Source: CAYRTV01 sp046483285 | GTDB taxonomy: Bacteria; Acidobacteriota; Aminicenantia; Aminicenantales; Aminicenantaceae | DNA length: 64,000 nucleotides | Assembly: GCA_046483285.1 (NCBI GenBank) | Contig: JAWODN010000046.1 | Location: forward strand, 1-64,000 | Reading direction: 5' to 3' | Shown here: piece after piece, positions 43,798-52,567 of the stretch | Layout of the letters: every line of letters begins with the position of its first letter | How positions within the stretch are numbered: the first letter of the stretch is position 1 | Notes under the pieces: model-generated | Databases searched by the model: none | What the model was told of the DNA's origin: nothing | The model's input: only the letters and a program-made list of their open reading frames with translations | Program-made: the position numbers and the translations under genes

Positions 43798-43801
43798 CAT
43801 A

Positions 43802-43862
43802 CTTATCGCTGATAAGAAAGAGATTGCAAAAACATCGCAATTTTTATGAATAAGTCAGGCTA
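43802..43862 (+). repeat. 60-bp two-hairpin repeat, copy upstream of the gcv operon
   Basis: CTTATCGCTGATAAG forms a hairpin with a three-base loop, AAGAGATTGC and GCAATTTTT make a second with the loop AAAAACATC, and TGAATAAGTCAGGCTA ends the unit. It differs from 48672-48734 only by two T residues. Confidence 0.85.
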
Positions 43863-43955
43863 GATAATGACCGGGCCCAGGGTGCCGCGGATGCGAGGCG
43901 CAGGGTGCCGAGGGTCCCTGGCTGCTTTGTTTTGGCGGTTGGCTTTGTTCTCACG

Positions 43956-44052
43956 TGGCAGAAAGGGATGGCCACGGCTTGCTGACGAAAGCCTCGCAAT
44001 GACAAGGCGGCGGAAAGGGATAGCCGCACGGCCTTCGGCCGTTCGCAATGAC
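43956..44052 (-). repeat. Nested hairpin repeats, reverse orientation
   Basis: Two units with the frame GGGATxGCC...TCGCAATGAC, the reverse of those at 1-86. The first has the stem GGCTT/AAGCC (slightly eroded) and the second CGGCC-TTC-GGCCG. Confidence 0.7.
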
Positions 44053-44228
44053 AAGGCGGCCCGTACGGAGGCCGGCCGGGCATGGTTCCTCTCCGCAAGA
44101 GAGGGGAGCGAATGTCCTCGCCGGGAACAGACGAGCGGCGGCGGGATATGGCGCTTATTCATTGCCGCACGGAAACGATTCTCTAAGGCAGGGGCCGGGC
44201 TGGGTAATAAGCTGGAGAGGAAGAACTT

Positions 44229-45314
44229 ATGAAAAAAACGTCTTTGAATGACCGTCATAAAAAGAGCAGCGCCAAAATGGTGGATTTTTTTGGATGGGAA
44301 ATGCCTCTTGAGTATTCCCGCATCGTCAAAGAGCATATGGCCGTTCGCAGGAATGCCGGCCTTTTTGATGTCAGTCATATGGGTGAAATTCTTATCACAG
44401 GTCCTCAAGCGCTGGAGTATGTTCAGTACCTTACCCCCAATGACGCCTCCCGTCTGGATTCGAACAGAGCCCAGTATTCGGCTTTGATCACGGCGGAGGG
44501 GACTTTTGTGGATGATTTGCTGGTTTATTATTTGGATAAAGACACATATCTTTTGGTGGTCAACGCGGCGAATACGGATAAGGATTACGCATGGGTGAGG
44601 GAGCACAAGAATAAATTCAATGTCAGCATTGAAAACAAAAGTGATGATTATACTCAATTGGCCATTCAGGGCCCCATGGCCCTGGAGATTTTAAATCCTT
44701 TAACCGGACTGGAATTGGATGACATGAAGCCGTTCCGGGTCAGGCACGGGGAGGTCGCCGGCATCGAGTCCATGGTTTCGCGAACGGGGTATACAGGTGA
44801 AGACGGATTTGAAATTTACACCTGTTCTTCGGAACCGGAAAAAATCTGGGATGCTCTGATGGAAGAAGGGGAAGGAAAAGGGCTGCTTCCGGTCGGACTG
44901 GGAGCTCGTGATACCCTCAGGCTGGAATCCGCTCTTATGCTGTACGGAAATGATATCGATGACACCACTACGGTTTTAGAAGCGGGTTTGGGGTGGCTGA
45001 TCAAATTCCAAAAAGGGGATTTCATCGGAAAAGATGCTCTGTATCAACAAAAGCAAGAAGGGATTAAATGGAAACTTTCCGGATTTGAGATTTCAGGCCG
45101 GGGAATCGCCCGGCCGCATCATTCCGTTTTTGCGGACGGCATGAAAACCGGGGAAGTCCGGTCCGGCACGTATGCCCCTTACCTGAAAAAAAGCATCGGT
45201 TTGACTTACCTTCCGGTGGATCATTCTCATCCCGGAAATGAAATTGAAATTGATATCCGGGGAAAAAGAACTCAAGCCCGGGTTGTGTCACTTCCTTTTT
45301 ATAAACGCAAATAA
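44229..45314 (+). CDS. gcvT: Glycine cleavage system T protein (aminomethyltransferase)
   Basis: 361 residues, family length. MVDFFGWEMPLEYSRIVKEHMAVRRNAGLFDVSHMGE is the canonical start region, seen here as FFGWEMPLEY and GLFDVSHMGE. SRTGYTGEDGFEIY carries folate-binding residues, and GLGARDTLRLESALMLYG is also conserved. It moves the methylene group from aminomethylated GcvH to tetrahydrofolate. The C-terminal barrel is complete. It begins a four-gene plus-strand run. Confidence 0.95.
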   Translation: MKKTSLNDRHKKSSAKMVDFFGWEMPLEYSRIVKEHMAVRRNAGLFDVSHMGEILITGPQALEYVQYLTPNDASRLDSNRAQYSALITAEGTFVDDLLVYYLDKDTYLLVVNAANTDKDYAWVREHKNKFNVSIENKSDDYTQLAIQGPMALEILNPLTGLELDDMKPFRVRHGEVAGIESMVSRTGYTGEDGFEIYTCSSEPEKIWDALMEEGEGKGLLPVGLGARDTLRLESALMLYGNDIDDTTTVLEAGLGWLIKFQKGDFIGKDALYQQKQEGIKWKLSGFEISGRGIARPHHSVFADGMKTGEVRSGTYAPYLKKSIGLTYLPVDHSHPGNEIEIDIRGKRTQARVVSLPFYKRK

Positions 45315-45394
45315 CCCGGCTGATGAACAGTCCGGGGCTGGCGGTTAAGGGATAGGTAAGCGAAGATAAAGTTTCAAGTCAAAAGGAGGTTTTA

Positions 45395-45784
45395 ATGTAT
45401 CCGGAAACATATCGTTATTCTAAAGATCACGAATGGGTCAAAATGGATGGCGGCCACGCCACTGTCGGAATCACCGATTTCGCCCAGCAGCAATTGGGAG
45501 ATGTGGTTTATGTGGAGCTTCCAGAGGTTGGAGACAAATTTGAATTTCATCAATCCATCGGGGTTGTGGAATCGGTCAAGGCTGTTTCCGACATTTATTC
45601 ACCCCTCGCCGGGGAAGTCATCGAAGTCAATGAGAAATTGAACGACAATCCGGAAATTTTAAATGATGACCCTCATGGAAAAGGCTGGATTTTTAAAATG
45701 AAAGTGGGAGACGCAGCCCCGCTGGAAAAATTGATGCCGGCGGATGATTATGAGAAATTTGTGGAAGGTCTGGAAGAAGAATAA
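45395..45784 (+). CDS. gcvH: Glycine cleavage system H protein
   Basis: 129 residues. YRYSKDHEWV, VGITDFAQQQLGDVVYVELP and GVVESVKAVSDIYSPLAGEV are hallmarks, with Lys62 in ESVKA as the lipoyl attachment site. It shuttles the aminomethyl group among P, T and L proteins. AAAAGGAGG six bases before ATG gives strong translation, fitting the high amounts of H protein needed. No lipoate attachment gene or gcvL is in the window, so those are elsewhere. Confidence 0.96.
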   Translation: MYPETYRYSKDHEWVKMDGGHATVGITDFAQQQLGDVVYVELPEVGDKFEFHQSIGVVESVKAVSDIYSPLAGEVIEVNEKLNDNPEILNDDPHGKGWIFKMKVGDAAPLEKLMPADDYEKFVEGLEEE

Positions 45785-45820
45785 GGAAGAAAAAACCCAG
45801 GTCAGGAAAGGACGTGCATT

Positions 45821-47176
45821 GTGAGTTATATATCTTTGAGCCGCAAAGACAAAGAGGAGATGCTGAAAGTGGTGGGGGTTTCTTCTCTGGACCAGCTTTT
45901 TGACTCCATCCCCGGCGACATCAAGCTGAAACAGCCTCTGGACCTCCCCCGCGGGATGTCTGAGCCGGAGGTGTTGAGCTGTTTCAAGGGACTGACACAG
46001 CAGAATCAATTTGGTGATTATATCTCTTTTCTGGGAGCTGGAGCTTATCCTCACTTTATTCCCGCTGTGGTGGATTCTCTCAGCAGCCGGGGTGAGCTGG
46101 TCAGTCCTTACACTCCTTATCAGCCGGAAGTCAGTCAGGGGACTCTTCAAATAACCTTTGAATTTCAGACCATGATGACCCAGTTGACGGGATTGGATAT
46201 CGCCAATGCCTCCCTCTATGACGGGGCGTCCGGAACAGCGGAAGCGGTTTTGATGGCGAACCGGTTGAACCGGAAGACAAAAGTGCTCCTGGCCGGTTCT
46301 TTGCACCCCAATTACCGCCGGGTCATTCAAACCTATACCGAAAATTTAGGGTTCGAACTGATTGAAATACCGTGGGATTCTTCCGGAAGAATAAACCGGG
46401 ATGAACTCGCAAAACAATGGAGTGACAATGTGACCGCGGTAGTCTGTCAATCCCCCAATTTTTTTGGGGTCATTGAAGATTTGGAAAGCATTGCCGCTCC
46501 CGCCCATGAGAATGGAAGTTTGTTCATTGTTTCTGTGGCGGAGGCGATGTCCCTGGCCCTTCTGGAGGCTCCGGGAAAACTGGGGGCGGATATTGTCACA
46601 GGTGAAGCCCAGTCTTTCGGAATTCCCTTGAGTTTCGGGGGTCCCTTTCTTGGTTTCATGACCTGCAAAAAAGAATTTCTCCGTCAATTCCCAGGACGGA
46701 TAGCGGGACAGACCCATGATGTTGAAGGACGGCGGGGATTTGTTTTGACCCTTTCCACCCGGGAGCAGCATATCCGGCGTGAAAGGGCCACATCCAATAT
46801 TTGCACCAATCAGGCTCTGTGTATGGCCCGGGCCGCGGTTTATTTGGAACTGATGGGCCGGAAGGGACTGCGGGAAATTGCCCGGCAGAATGTCCACAAA
46901 TCCCGTTATGCCATGAAGGTTTTATCTGCACTGGAAGGGGTGAAGGTGAAGTTCAGCGGCGTCGCCTTCAACGAATTTGTGCTTGAATTCGACCATTCCT
47001 GGAAGGATATCCAAAGGAATTTATATCAAAACGGCCTTTTGGGAGGGCTGGAATTGAGCCGTTTCTACCCCGGGTTGAAGAATTGCGTGCTGGTGTGTGT
47101 GACTGAGACGCATGAAAAGGATGACATCGACCGGTTTGCGGAAACTGTCGAGGCCGCTGTCAAGGCGAAAGGATGA
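45821..47176 (+). CDS. gcvPA: Glycine dehydrogenase (decarboxylating) subunit 1
   Basis: 451 residues, the N-terminal half of glycine decarboxylase in the split form. [17 protein letters not shown] at the start, [30 protein letters not shown] and [20 protein letters not shown]-like [20 protein letters not shown] are family segments. It pairs with subunit 2 (encoded 4 nt on) to release CO2 from glycine and load GcvH. GTG start at 45821 behind AGGAAAGGA. Confidence 0.95.
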   Translation: [451 protein letters not shown]

Positions 47177-47180
47177 TATC

Positions 47181-48638
47181 ATGATCCGAGAACCATTGAT
47201 TTTTGAAATCAGCGATGACGGAAAAGCGGAGGTTCCTCTGCCTGCGCTGGATGTGCCTGAAGATAAAAGTTTTTTTGATAATCTTCCCTTAAGAAAGGAT
47301 ATAAAAGGTTTTCCCCAGGTGAGTGAGCCGGAAGTCGTGCGGCATTTCACCCGTCTTTCCCAGGTTAATTATTGTGTGGATAAAGGAATTTATCCCTTGG
47401 GGTCCTGCACCATGAAATACAACCCTAAAATCAATGAAAAAGTGGCATCCATGGAAGGGTTTGCGCATGTTCATCCTCTTGCTGAACACAGAATGGTTCA
47501 AGGAAACCTTGAGATCATCAAAACCACGGAAAACATGCTTGCTGAAATCACGGGAATGGATGACTTTTCGCTCCAGCCTGCGGCCGGTGCTCAAGGGGAA
47601 CTTCTCGGGATGATGTTGACCCGGGCTTATCTGAAAGACCAGGGGAATCCCCGGAAAATTGTGCTCATCCCGGATTCCGCGCACGGCACCAATCCTTCTT
47701 CCGCTCATATCTGCGGGTACAGGGTGAAGGAAGTGAAATCCGATGAATCCGGCACCATCGACATTGATGATCTGAAGCGGATGATGAATGAAGACGTGGC
47801 GGCGGTGATGATCACAAATCCCAATACCCTGGGGGTCTTTGAATGCCGGATAAAAGAAGCTGCGGAAATAGTTCACGCGAAAGGCGGGTTGGTTTATATG
47901 GACGGAGCCAACATGAACGCGCTCATGGGAGTGGCCAGGCCGGGGGACATGGATGTGGATGTGATCCACTTGAACCTGCATAAAACTTTTTCCACTCCCC
48001 ATGGAGGGGGAGGGCCCGGATCCGGTCCGGTGGGAATAAAAAAGAAACTGGAACCGTTTTTGCCGGTGCCGGTACTGGAAAAAACAGAACGGGGATATGG
48101 GTGGAATTTTGACCGGCCTAAATCCATCGGCCGGGTTCATGCTTTTTACGGCAATTTTTTAGTGGCGGTCAAGGCGTTGGCATATATTCTGACTTTGGGA
48201 GCGGACGGCATCAAAGAAGCTTGCCGGGTGGCTGTTTTGAATTCCAATTACATACGGAAAAGATTGGAAGGCACATATCATCTGAAGTATAAAACCCCCA
48301 CCCTGCATGAATGCGTGTTTTCGGATAAGTATCAGAAAAAGAACGGGGTGTCCAATCTGGACATGGCGAAGCGCCTTATTGATTTAGACGTTCATCCTCC
48401 CACCATGTCTTTTCCATTGATCGTTCATGGAGCTTTGATGACGGAACCGACCGAGACGGAAAGCCGGAGGGATTTGGATATGTTTATCGATGCGATGAAG
48501 CAGATTGACACGGAAAGCCGGGAAAATCCGAATGTTTTGAAAAACGCCCCCCATTCCTCCTATGTCCGGAGGCTGGATGAAACCGGGGCGGCCCGGAATC
48601 CCGTTTTGAAATGGATTCCGGAATCAGGAACCGAATAA
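47181..48638 (+). CDS. gcvPB: Glycine dehydrogenase (decarboxylating) subunit 2
   Basis: 485 residues from ATG 47181; the frame extending to 47112 overlaps subunit 1 and is rejected. It holds the pyridoxal phosphate site, with the Schiff-base lysine in HLNLHKTFSTPHGGGGPGSG, and PLGSCTMKYNP, PDSAHGTNPSSAH and YMDGANMNALMG around it. AAAGGATGATATC serves as ribosome site. Split subunits are typical of many anaerobes and thermophiles. A repeat with terminator character follows the gene. Confidence 0.95.
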   Translation: MIREPLIFEISDDGKAEVPLPALDVPEDKSFFDNLPLRKDIKGFPQVSEPEVVRHFTRLSQVNYCVDKGIYPLGSCTMKYNPKINEKVASMEGFAHVHPLAEHRMVQGNLEIIKTTENMLAEITGMDDFSLQPAAGAQGELLGMMLTRAYLKDQGNPRKIVLIPDSAHGTNPSSAHICGYRVKEVKSDESGTIDIDDLKRMMNEDVAAVMITNPNTLGVFECRIKEAAEIVHAKGGLVYMDGANMNALMGVARPGDMDVDVIHLNLHKTFSTPHGGGGPGSGPVGIKKKLEPFLPVPVLEKTERGYGWNFDRPKSIGRVHAFYGNFLVAVKALAYILTLGADGIKEACRVAVLNSNYIRKRLEGTYHLKYKTPTLHECVFSDKYQKKNGVSNLDMAKRLIDLDVHPPTMSFPLIVHGALMTEPTETESRRDLDMFIDAMKQIDTESRENPNVLKNAPHSSYVRRLDETGAARNPVLKWIPESGTE

Positions 48639-48671
48639 AAGAATATGCCGGCTGCGGGCGGAGGCTCGCTG

Positions 48672-48734
48672 CTTATCGCTGATAAGAAAGAGATTGCAAA
48701 AACATCGCAATTTTTTTATGAATAAGTCAGGCTA
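48672..48734 (+). repeat. 60-bp two-hairpin repeat, copy downstream of the gcv operon
   Basis: Near-identical to 43802-43862 and in the same orientation, so the two copies bracket the gcv operon as direct repeats about 4.9 kb apart. See also the terminator entry within it. Confidence 0.85.
48692..48717 (+). terminator. Terminator-like hairpin in the repeat after gcvPB
   Basis: ATTGC (48693-48697) and GCAAT (48707-48711) pair around a 9-nt loop and run into seven T residues. The stem is short and A/T-rich, so termination may be partial and allow read-through to glyQ. Confidence 0.45.
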
Positions 48735-48765
48735 AGTTAGAGGCCGGGTCAGAAAAGAGAAGAAG

Positions 48766-49617
48766 ATGAGTATTCAAAATTTGATCATGAAACTGAACAG
48801 CTTTTGGGCGGGACAGGGATGTTATTTGGCTCCTTCCTATGATGTGGAAGTCGGCGCCGGAACCATGACTCCGGACACCTTTTTCCGGGTGCTGGATGAC
48901 AAGGCGTGGAAGGTGGGATATGTCCAGCCGTCCCGCCGTCCCGCGGACGGGCGCTTTGGCGAAAATCCACACCGGGTGCAAAAACATTTTCAATATCAGG
49001 TGATCATGAAGCCGTCGCCGGCTGACATTCAAAATAAATATTTGGACAGCTTGAAATTTTTAGGGATCAACCTTCGTGACCATGATATCCGCTTTGATGA
49101 AGACAATTGGGAATCACCCACCATCGGTGCTTGGGGAGTGGGTTGGCAGGTCCTTTTAGACGGCCTGGAAATCACGCAGTTCACTTATTTTCAACAGGCA
49201 GGGGGAAGAGAGGTTCATCCCATTCCGGTGGAAATCACATACGGATTGGAAAGACTGAACATGTTTTTAGAGGGAAAGAATAATTTGTATGATCTGCAGT
49301 GGTCCGATAATGTCCGATACGGCGATTTGAGGCTAAGGGAGGAGAAGGAGTTTTCCGAATACAATTTCAATCAGGCGGATATACAAAGGCTGCAGAAATT
49401 TTTTGTCTTGACGGCTGAGGAGGCCGGGGTTCTTATAGAAAAAAATCTCATTTTTCCTGCCTATGACATGTGCTTGAAATGTTCCCACTTGTTCAACCTC
49501 TTGGATGCCAGGGGAGCGATAAGTGTGACCGAAAGGGTGAAAATGATATCCCGGATAAGAAGCTTGGTCATTGACGTGGCGGATAAATACACCCGCAAGG
49601 AAGAGGGGGCCGGATGA
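48766..49617 (+). CDS. glyQ: Glycyl-tRNA synthetase alpha chain
   Basis: 283 residues. NLIMKLNSFWAGQGCYLAPSYD-type start (FWAGQGCYLAPSYDVEVGAG), FRVLDDKAWKVGYVQPSRRP and HDIRFDEDNWESPTIGAWG are the class II catalytic motifs of the alpha2beta2 bacterial enzyme. It activates glycine. ATG behind AAGAGAAGAAG. It overlaps glyS by 4 nt. The location after gcv genes puts glycine use and glycine breakdown side by side. Confidence 0.96.
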   Translation: MSIQNLIMKLNSFWAGQGCYLAPSYDVEVGAGTMTPDTFFRVLDDKAWKVGYVQPSRRPADGRFGENPHRVQKHFQYQVIMKPSPADIQNKYLDSLKFLGINLRDHDIRFDEDNWESPTIGAWGVGWQVLLDGLEITQFTYFQQAGGREVHPIPVEITYGLERLNMFLEGKNNLYDLQWSDNVRYGDLRLREEKEFSEYNFNQADIQRLQKFFVLTAEEAGVLIEKNLIFPAYDMCLKCSHLFNLLDARGAISVTERVKMISRIRSLVIDVADKYTRKEEGAG

Positions 49618-51695
49618 TGGAGTTGCTTTTAGAAATCCGCACAGAAGAAATGCCGGCTTCTCATATCAAGGCGGGTCTGCAGCAAATAAAAGATCATCTT
49701 GTCAATGAGTTCAAGACGCATGGACTCATAGAGAAATATGAAAAGGATTCTCTGCAAACCCACGGGACCTGCCGCAGATTGATTGTTCACGGGAACATCG
49801 CTCCATCTCAACGTGACCGGGAAGATATCATTTCCGGGCCGCCCCTTAAGGCTGCGTATGATCAAGAAGGTAATCCCACCCGTGCCGCCCAGGGATTCGC
49901 CCGGTCTCAAGGGGTTTCGGTTGATGACCTGGAAGTCATAAAGGATGAGCGGGGGGAATACGCGGCTGTGAAAAAAAAGATAAAAGGCCGGCCGGCCGCG
50001 GATTTGCTGCGGGAAATTATTCCCAGAGTTATCAAGACGCTTTCCTTTCCCAAAATGATGAAGTGGGGGAATGGAAAATTCAGGTTTTCCCGGCCCATTC
50101 AGGGAATCCTGTGCCTTTGCGGCGGAAAGGTGGTTGATTTTGAGGTGGCGGATATAAAATCCTCCGGATTCACCTTCGGCCATAAGCTTTTCTCTCCTGT
50201 AAAAGTATTTCCGGGTTCATTTTCCCATTACAAGGATGAAATGGAAAAAAACCTGGTGCTGATCGATGTCGAAGACCGGCGGAAAAGAATCATGGAACAA
50301 TCCAGGCTGGTCCTGAAAGATAAAAACCTCCGCATTTATCCGGACGAACCGTTGTTGGAGAAATTATCCTTTGATGTGGAATTTCCCTATGTCATCGCCG
50401 GGGAATTTCCTGAGGACTACTTGAAACTCCCTCTTGAAGTTTTGAGTACGGCCATGAAAGTGGGGCAGAGCTTATTTTCCGTGGTGAAAAATAAACGCCA
50501 GATTCCAATGTTTGTCGGGGTTACGGATGCCTGTCCGGATTCACAATCCCTGGTGAAAAAGGGAAATGAAAGGGTTTTGCAGGCGCGGCTGGAAGACGCC
50601 CGTTTTTTCTGGGAACAGGATTTGACAGTTCCTTTGAAGGACAGGGCGGCTCAATTGGAGAAAATTATATTTCAGGAAAAATTGGGAAGCTATTGGGACA
50701 AAACCGGCCGGATAAAAAATATTGTTTCATACTTAAGCCATAAGATCAGGGTAGGAGAAAAATCTCATCTCGCACAGGCCGCGGAGTTGTGCAAAGCGGA
50801 CCTGCTCACGGATATGGTTCGTGAATTTCCATCTTTACAGGGGAAAGCCGGCGGTCTTTATGCCCGGGAAGAAGGTTATTCCAAAGGGATTTGGATGGCT
50901 GTCTACGAGCATTACAAGCCCGTCAATATCGAAGATTCGATGCCTTCGACTCTTAACGGCGGCCTTCTTTCTCTGGCAGATAAGATCGACTCTATCGCGG
51001 GAGTTTTCGGAATCGGAATTGAAATATCCGGATCAAAAGACCCTCTCGGTTTGAGGAGGGACGCCCAGGGGATCTGCATGATCATTTTGGAGCATGAGTT
51101 GGATTTTTCTTTTCCTTTACTGCTTAACAAAGCGATTGCTTTGCACGGTGAACATCTGATTAAGACTAAACCTGAAATTGAAGCGCTGATTTTCGAATTT
51201 TTTCGGAACAGGCTGGCCCATATCTTTGAAAAAAGAGGATACCGTTACGACCTGGTGAAAGCGGCTTTGGGAGCCGGAATGGATAATATTTACCATGTTC
51301 TTCTGCGGCTGGAAGCCTTGAATGATATGAAGGAAAAGCCGGAATTCATATCCCTTATTCAAACCGTCAAGCGGGTTAACAATATTCTGAAGGACCAGCC
51401 TTTCCGCCGGCTGAATCCGGATTTATTGTCAGACAAAAATGAACGGGAACTTCATACCGCCTATTCGATCATTAATGAGAATATAACCCCGCTGATTAAG
51501 CAGGGGCAATATATGAAAGCTCAGCGGATGGTGCTGAAAATTCAGCCGGTGGTGGATGATTTTTTTGATCAGGTGATGGTCATGGATAAAAACCGCAAAA
51601 TTCGGAACAACCGGTTGGCTCTGCTGCAAAAATTAAGCCGGATGTTTTTCCGGATAGCGGACTATTCTCAGATTGTTATTGAGTCGTCTTCTTGA
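49614..51695 (+). CDS. glyS: Glycyl-tRNA synthetase beta chain
   Basis: 693 residues, standard length. LLLEIRTEEMPASHIK is the canonical start. HD-like FFWEQDLTVPLKDR, ADLLTDMVREFPSLQGKAGGLYA and LADKIDSIAGVFGIG in the middle and the C-terminal DALR anticodon-binding region (LQTVKRVNNILKD-like IQTVKRVNNILKD) complete it. It recognises tRNA-Gly. Start is ATG 49614 in the ATGATGG overlap, and ATG 49617 is equally possible. Confidence 0.96.
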   Translation: MMELLLEIRTEEMPASHIKAGLQQIKDHLVNEFKTHGLIEKYEKDSLQTHGTCRRLIVHGNIAPSQRDREDIISGPPLKAAYDQEGNPTRAAQGFARSQGVSVDDLEVIKDERGEYAAVKKKIKGRPAADLLREIIPRVIKTLSFPKMMKWGNGKFRFSRPIQGILCLCGGKVVDFEVADIKSSGFTFGHKLFSPVKVFPGSFSHYKDEMEKNLVLIDVEDRRKRIMEQSRLVLKDKNLRIYPDEPLLEKLSFDVEFPYVIAGEFPEDYLKLPLEVLSTAMKVGQSLFSVVKNKRQIPMFVGVTDACPDSQSLVKKGNERVLQARLEDARFFWEQDLTVPLKDRAAQLEKIIFQEKLGSYWDKTGRIKNIVSYLSHKIRVGEKSHLAQAAELCKADLLTDMVREFPSLQGKAGGLYAREEGYSKGIWMAVYEHYKPVNIEDSMPSTLNGGLLSLADKIDSIAGVFGIGIEISGSKDPLGLRRDAQGICMIILEHELDFSFPLLLNKAIALHGEHLIKTKPEIEALIFEFFRNRLAHIFEKRGYRYDLVKAALGAGMDNIYHVLLRLEALNDMKEKPEFISLIQTVKRVNNILKDQPFRRLNPDLLSDKNERELHTAYSIINENITPLIKQGQYMKAQRMVLKIQPVVDDFFDQVMVMDKNRKIRNNRLALLQKLSRMFFRIADYSQIVIESSS

Positions 51696-51773
51696 GGGAG
51701 GAGAGGAAACCGGCAATTTCTTGTTACACCTGTCAGCACAGAAACCGCACAGGATAAGCCTATTCCGCCAGGG

Positions 51774-52226
51774 TCATCCGTCGACTTCAAAATCCCCTTT
51801 GGCCGATTCGTTCATTTGGTTGTCTTCCTCGGAAGCAAACTTTTGCTCCAGGGAAATAATCTTAACCAGGTTCCCAAGGTAATTTTGATCTTTTTTTTCA
51901 CCGTACGGAAGGAATTGGATTCCGATCTGGTATTTATAGCTTTTGCCTGGATTGGGAGTGACTCTGCGAATGATTCCTTTGAGTTTAAGGGGAAAACGTT
52001 CTCCGGGGATTGAAATTTTCAGATAAAGCCGGGAATCAGGTTTTAATTTCTGCTGGCAAATAAACAGGATTCCTCCCCGGCTGATGTCAAGCAGAGGGGA
52101 AAACTCTTCTCCGTAGTCTTGGTTCTGGGCGGCGGAAAAAAATTTTTCCGTTTTATAACTGACAGTTGCTCCCGGAATTTTGAACCGGACACAGGACCGC
52201 TTCTCCACTCCTCCCTTATCGGACAT
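51774..52226 (-). CDS. PilZ-domain protein, probable c-di-GMP receptor
   Basis: 150 residues. The PilZ hallmarks KRSCVRFKI (the RxxxR switch, here reading R-S-C-V-R) and DISRGGILF (D/NxSxxG) are both present, followed by IPGERFPLKLKGIIRRV and QIGIQFL strands. A short charged C-terminus ends it. c-di-GMP binding is inferred from the motifs; the target is unknown. AAAGGAGAC precedes ATG 52226. An intact diguanylate cyclase is encoded at the right edge of the window and a degenerate one at 33015-34112. Confidence 0.87.
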   Translation of the reverse strand: MSDKGGVEKRSCVRFKIPGATVSYKTEKFFSAAQNQDYGEEFSPLLDISRGGILFICQQKLKPDSRLYLKISIPGERFPLKLKGIIRRVTPNPGKSYKYQIGIQFLPYGEKKDQNYLGNLVKIISLEQKFASEEDNQMNESAKGDFEVDG

Positions 52227-52264
52227 AACCCGTCTCCTTTTCTCTGATTCTCACTATAACCCGA

Positions 52265-52293
52265 TATATATAACAGCTCCAGGTAAAAGTCAA
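52265..52293 (-). promoter_or_regulatory. Promoter of the PilZ gene
   Basis: TTGACT (52288-52293), 17 bp, TATATA (52265-52270) on the minus strand; start of transcription near 52258, leader about 32 nt. Confidence 0.65.
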
Positions 52294-52515
52294 ACACCAT
52301 ACCGGGAGCCTGTCATTATAGAGGACGGCCCCGCCGCCGGTGCGGCCGCCCGCAGAACAAACCGCCGGCCATGAAAATGATTTATGAACGGCATTTATGG
52401 AAAATGAGGCTTGTACCGGCTGTTCCTGCGGTTTAATTAATGATGACAGTCATTTCCGAACAGATGCCGGGAGGAAGGGATGGTGGATGAGCCGGGCCCG
52501 TATGCAGGCTGAGCC
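52294..52515. other. Gene-free stretch between PilZ promoter and operon terminator
   Basis: With the PilZ leader this makes about 340 bases without a gene. 52474-52510 (GGGATGGTGGATGAGCCGG and following) resembles 14937-14972. Nothing else is recognised. Confidence 0.45.
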
Positions 52516-52550
52516 AAAAAAAAAGGGTAAAGCCCGTCCGGGCTTTACCC
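52516..52550 (-). terminator. Intrinsic terminator of the hdr-kor-frd operon
   Basis: On the minus strand a perfect 12-bp inverted repeat, GGGTAAAGCCCG and CGGGCTTTACCC with a two-base centre, runs straight into nine T residues. It lies 18 nt past the flavoprotein stop codon, closing the operon. Confidence 0.9.
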
Positions 52551-52567
52551 TTGTGATCAGCTTAAAA

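Larger units (their letters stand above)
43370..44228. other. Long gene-free stretch between argS and gcvT, packed with repeats
   Basis: No gene or riboswitch is recognisable; in particular I see no glycine riboswitch core ahead of gcvT. In order the stretch holds a 27-bp repeat (43485-43511), a MITE-like element (43523-43662), a segment shared with 30537-30605 (43721-43797), the 60-bp two-hairpin repeat (43802-43862), reverse-orientation nested hairpins (43956-44052) and a CCTCTC/GAGAGG hairpin near 44090 related to one near 14980. gcvT begins after GGAGAGGAAG. Confidence 0.65.

Noticed and set aside
43863..44228. Glycine riboswitch before gcvT
   Set aside because: I could not find the paired aptamer cores; the stretch is explained by dispersed hairpins.
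43860..44657. 265-codon minus-strand open frame crossing the repeat region and gcvT
   Set aside because: Half is repeat sequence and half is antisense to gcvT.
47289..48140. 283-codon minus-strand open frame in gcvPB
   Set aside because: Antisense to the PLP-binding subunit; no recognisable motifs.
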